Origin: an uncultured Prevotella sp.
GTDB taxonomy: Bacteria; Bacteroidota; Bacteroidia; Bacteroidales; Bacteroidaceae
Length of the DNA: 34,221 bases
Direction of reading: 5' to 3'
NCBI RefSeq assembly: GCF_900549175.1
Contig: NZ_URNN01000013.1
Span: forward strand, 1 to 34,221
Positions 33,819-34,221 of this stretch are shown piece by piece. Below the pieces are notes generated by a model. That model was not told the DNA's origin and made no database searches. It was given only the letters and a program-made list of their open reading frames with translations. Position 1 is the first letter of the stretch. Each line of letters starts with the position of its first letter. A program made the translations under genes and the position numbers.

Positions 33819-33855
33819 TTGACATAAAGACATGTTTTTTTAGACATAAAGACAT
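33819..33855 (-). promoter_or_regulatory. TGTCTTT-TGTCTAAAA element upstream of the helicase
   Basis: Read on the minus strand, ATGTCTTTATGTCTAAAA (33855-33838) is followed by ATGTCTTTATGTCAA (33833-33819), with a 22-bp period. This is the same two-part layout as at 323-361, in the same orientation to the downstream gene and equally close to its promoter. Confidence 0.55.
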
Positions 33856-33915
33856 ATTTCTGGTTCATCCGACATTAGAGTGATGGATAAGGAATACGGC
33901 CCCCCGATATCGTAT

Positions 33916-34011
33916 CAATGGTAGGGTCATAGTCTTGTCTTTGACCGCATATGATATGGAAGTCGGTTGTTTTTGTATGGCGGGCAAAAACAAGTTCTGC
34001 CCCTACCATTG
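33916..34011. repeat. 11-bp inverted repeat around an 74-nt spacer
   Basis: CAATGGTAGGG at 33916-33926 is the exact reverse complement of CCCTACCATTG at 34001-34011. A second small inverted repeat, GGGCA (33982-33986) / TGCCC (33998-34002), overlaps the right arm. No clear target-site duplication flanks it. It may be an interspersed repetitive (REP/MITE-like) element or a hairpin in a transcript. Confidence 0.55.
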
Positions 34012-34080
34012 CATGATAGAATGATAGCGTGATTGCATGATAGAATGATAGCGTGGTTGCATGATAGAATGATAGCGTGG
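34009..34080. repeat. 24-bp tandem repeat, three copies
   Basis: The unit starts TTGCATGATAGAATGATAGC and is 24 bp long, with copies at 34009-34032, 34033-34056 and 34057-34080. One base differs in the first copy. A partial fourth copy (TTGCATCAT) begins at 34081. The unit is itself semi-repetitive (ATGATAGAATGATAG). On the minus strand it lies in an open frame of 102 codons (34183-33875) as an 8-residue repeat, but that frame has no other sign of coding. Confidence 0.9.
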
Positions 34081-34221
34081 TTGCATCATCGGGCATTAGC
34101 AAAGTGCTTTCATGATTTAACATATCGTGAAAGAACTTTACTTTAACGTATGTTAAACGATACCCGAACCTTGATTTCTGCACTACGACGCGAAATACGC
34201 GATTTTTCGCAAAAATGGGGA
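34081..34221. other. Gene-free right edge with small inverted repeats
   Basis: No gene is supported. TTTAAC/GTTAAA arms flank GTAT at about 34142-34157, a related TTTAACATATCGTGAAA lies just upstream near 34116, and CGCG...CGCG with GCGATTTTTCGC lies at the very end. These could be operators or promoter-region symmetry for a gene beyond the window. Confidence 0.35.

Noticed and set aside
34009..34090. Possible CRISPR array
   Set aside because: The repeats are directly adjacent with no unique spacers, and no cas gene is nearby.
33875..34183. Open frame of 102 codons on the minus strand through the 24-bp repeats
   Set aside because: It consists largely of the tandem repeat and inverted-repeat sequence, has no visible promoter, and no recognised domain. 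Kept only as a repeat region.

Overview
The window looks like chromosomal DNA of a Bacteroidales bacterium, most likely in or near Prevotellaceae. The reasons are SusC/SusD pairs, Bacteroidetes-type promoters (TAnnTTTG about 20 bp downstream of a TTG-like element), lipoproteins with an acidic stretch just after the cysteine, and C-terminal tails resembling type IX secretion signals. The genus is inference.

Left part (1-6200), small independent units: a structured, gene-free left edge; a membrane-anchored alpha/beta hydrolase (423-1370, +); a convergent two-gene glycosyltransferase unit (3444 to 1377, -); an unrecognised 95-residue protein with its own promoter (3821-4108, +); and an AAA-ATPase/PD-(D/E)XK protein of the PF09820/DUF1703 type (5742 to 4180, -). 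A two-way hairpin separates the last two.

Central part (6200-31550), the main interest. A 1175-residue secreted protein with three copies of a roughly 185-residue beta-rich module stands alone behind a promoter with a G8 tract and ends at a strong terminator. Eight closely spaced genes follow with no internal terminator seen: a GH51 + LamG-like + GH43 multidomain glycosidase that carries a fourth copy of the same module; a four-FAS1 lipoprotein; SusC1; SusD1; two FAS1 + beta-sandwich lipoproteins; SusC2; SusD2; then a terminator. This reads as a polysaccharide-utilisation-like operon, probably for an arabinose-containing glycan. FAS1 (fasciclin) lipoproteins occupy the places where SusE/SusF-type surface glycan-binding proteins are usually found. 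No regulator, other glycosidase or inner-membrane transporter is in the window.

Right part (31570-34221): a PIF1-like helicase with a C-terminal helix-turn-helix domain (-), then a gene-free edge with a 24-bp tandem repeat, an 11-bp inverted repeat and other small inverted repeats.

A short AT-rich element (about TGTCTTTNTGTCTAAAA, often paired at 22-27 bp spacing) recurs in four intergenic regions, generally just upstream of promoters. It is the most distinctive non-coding signal in the window. All functions are read from sequence by eye; no database search was run.
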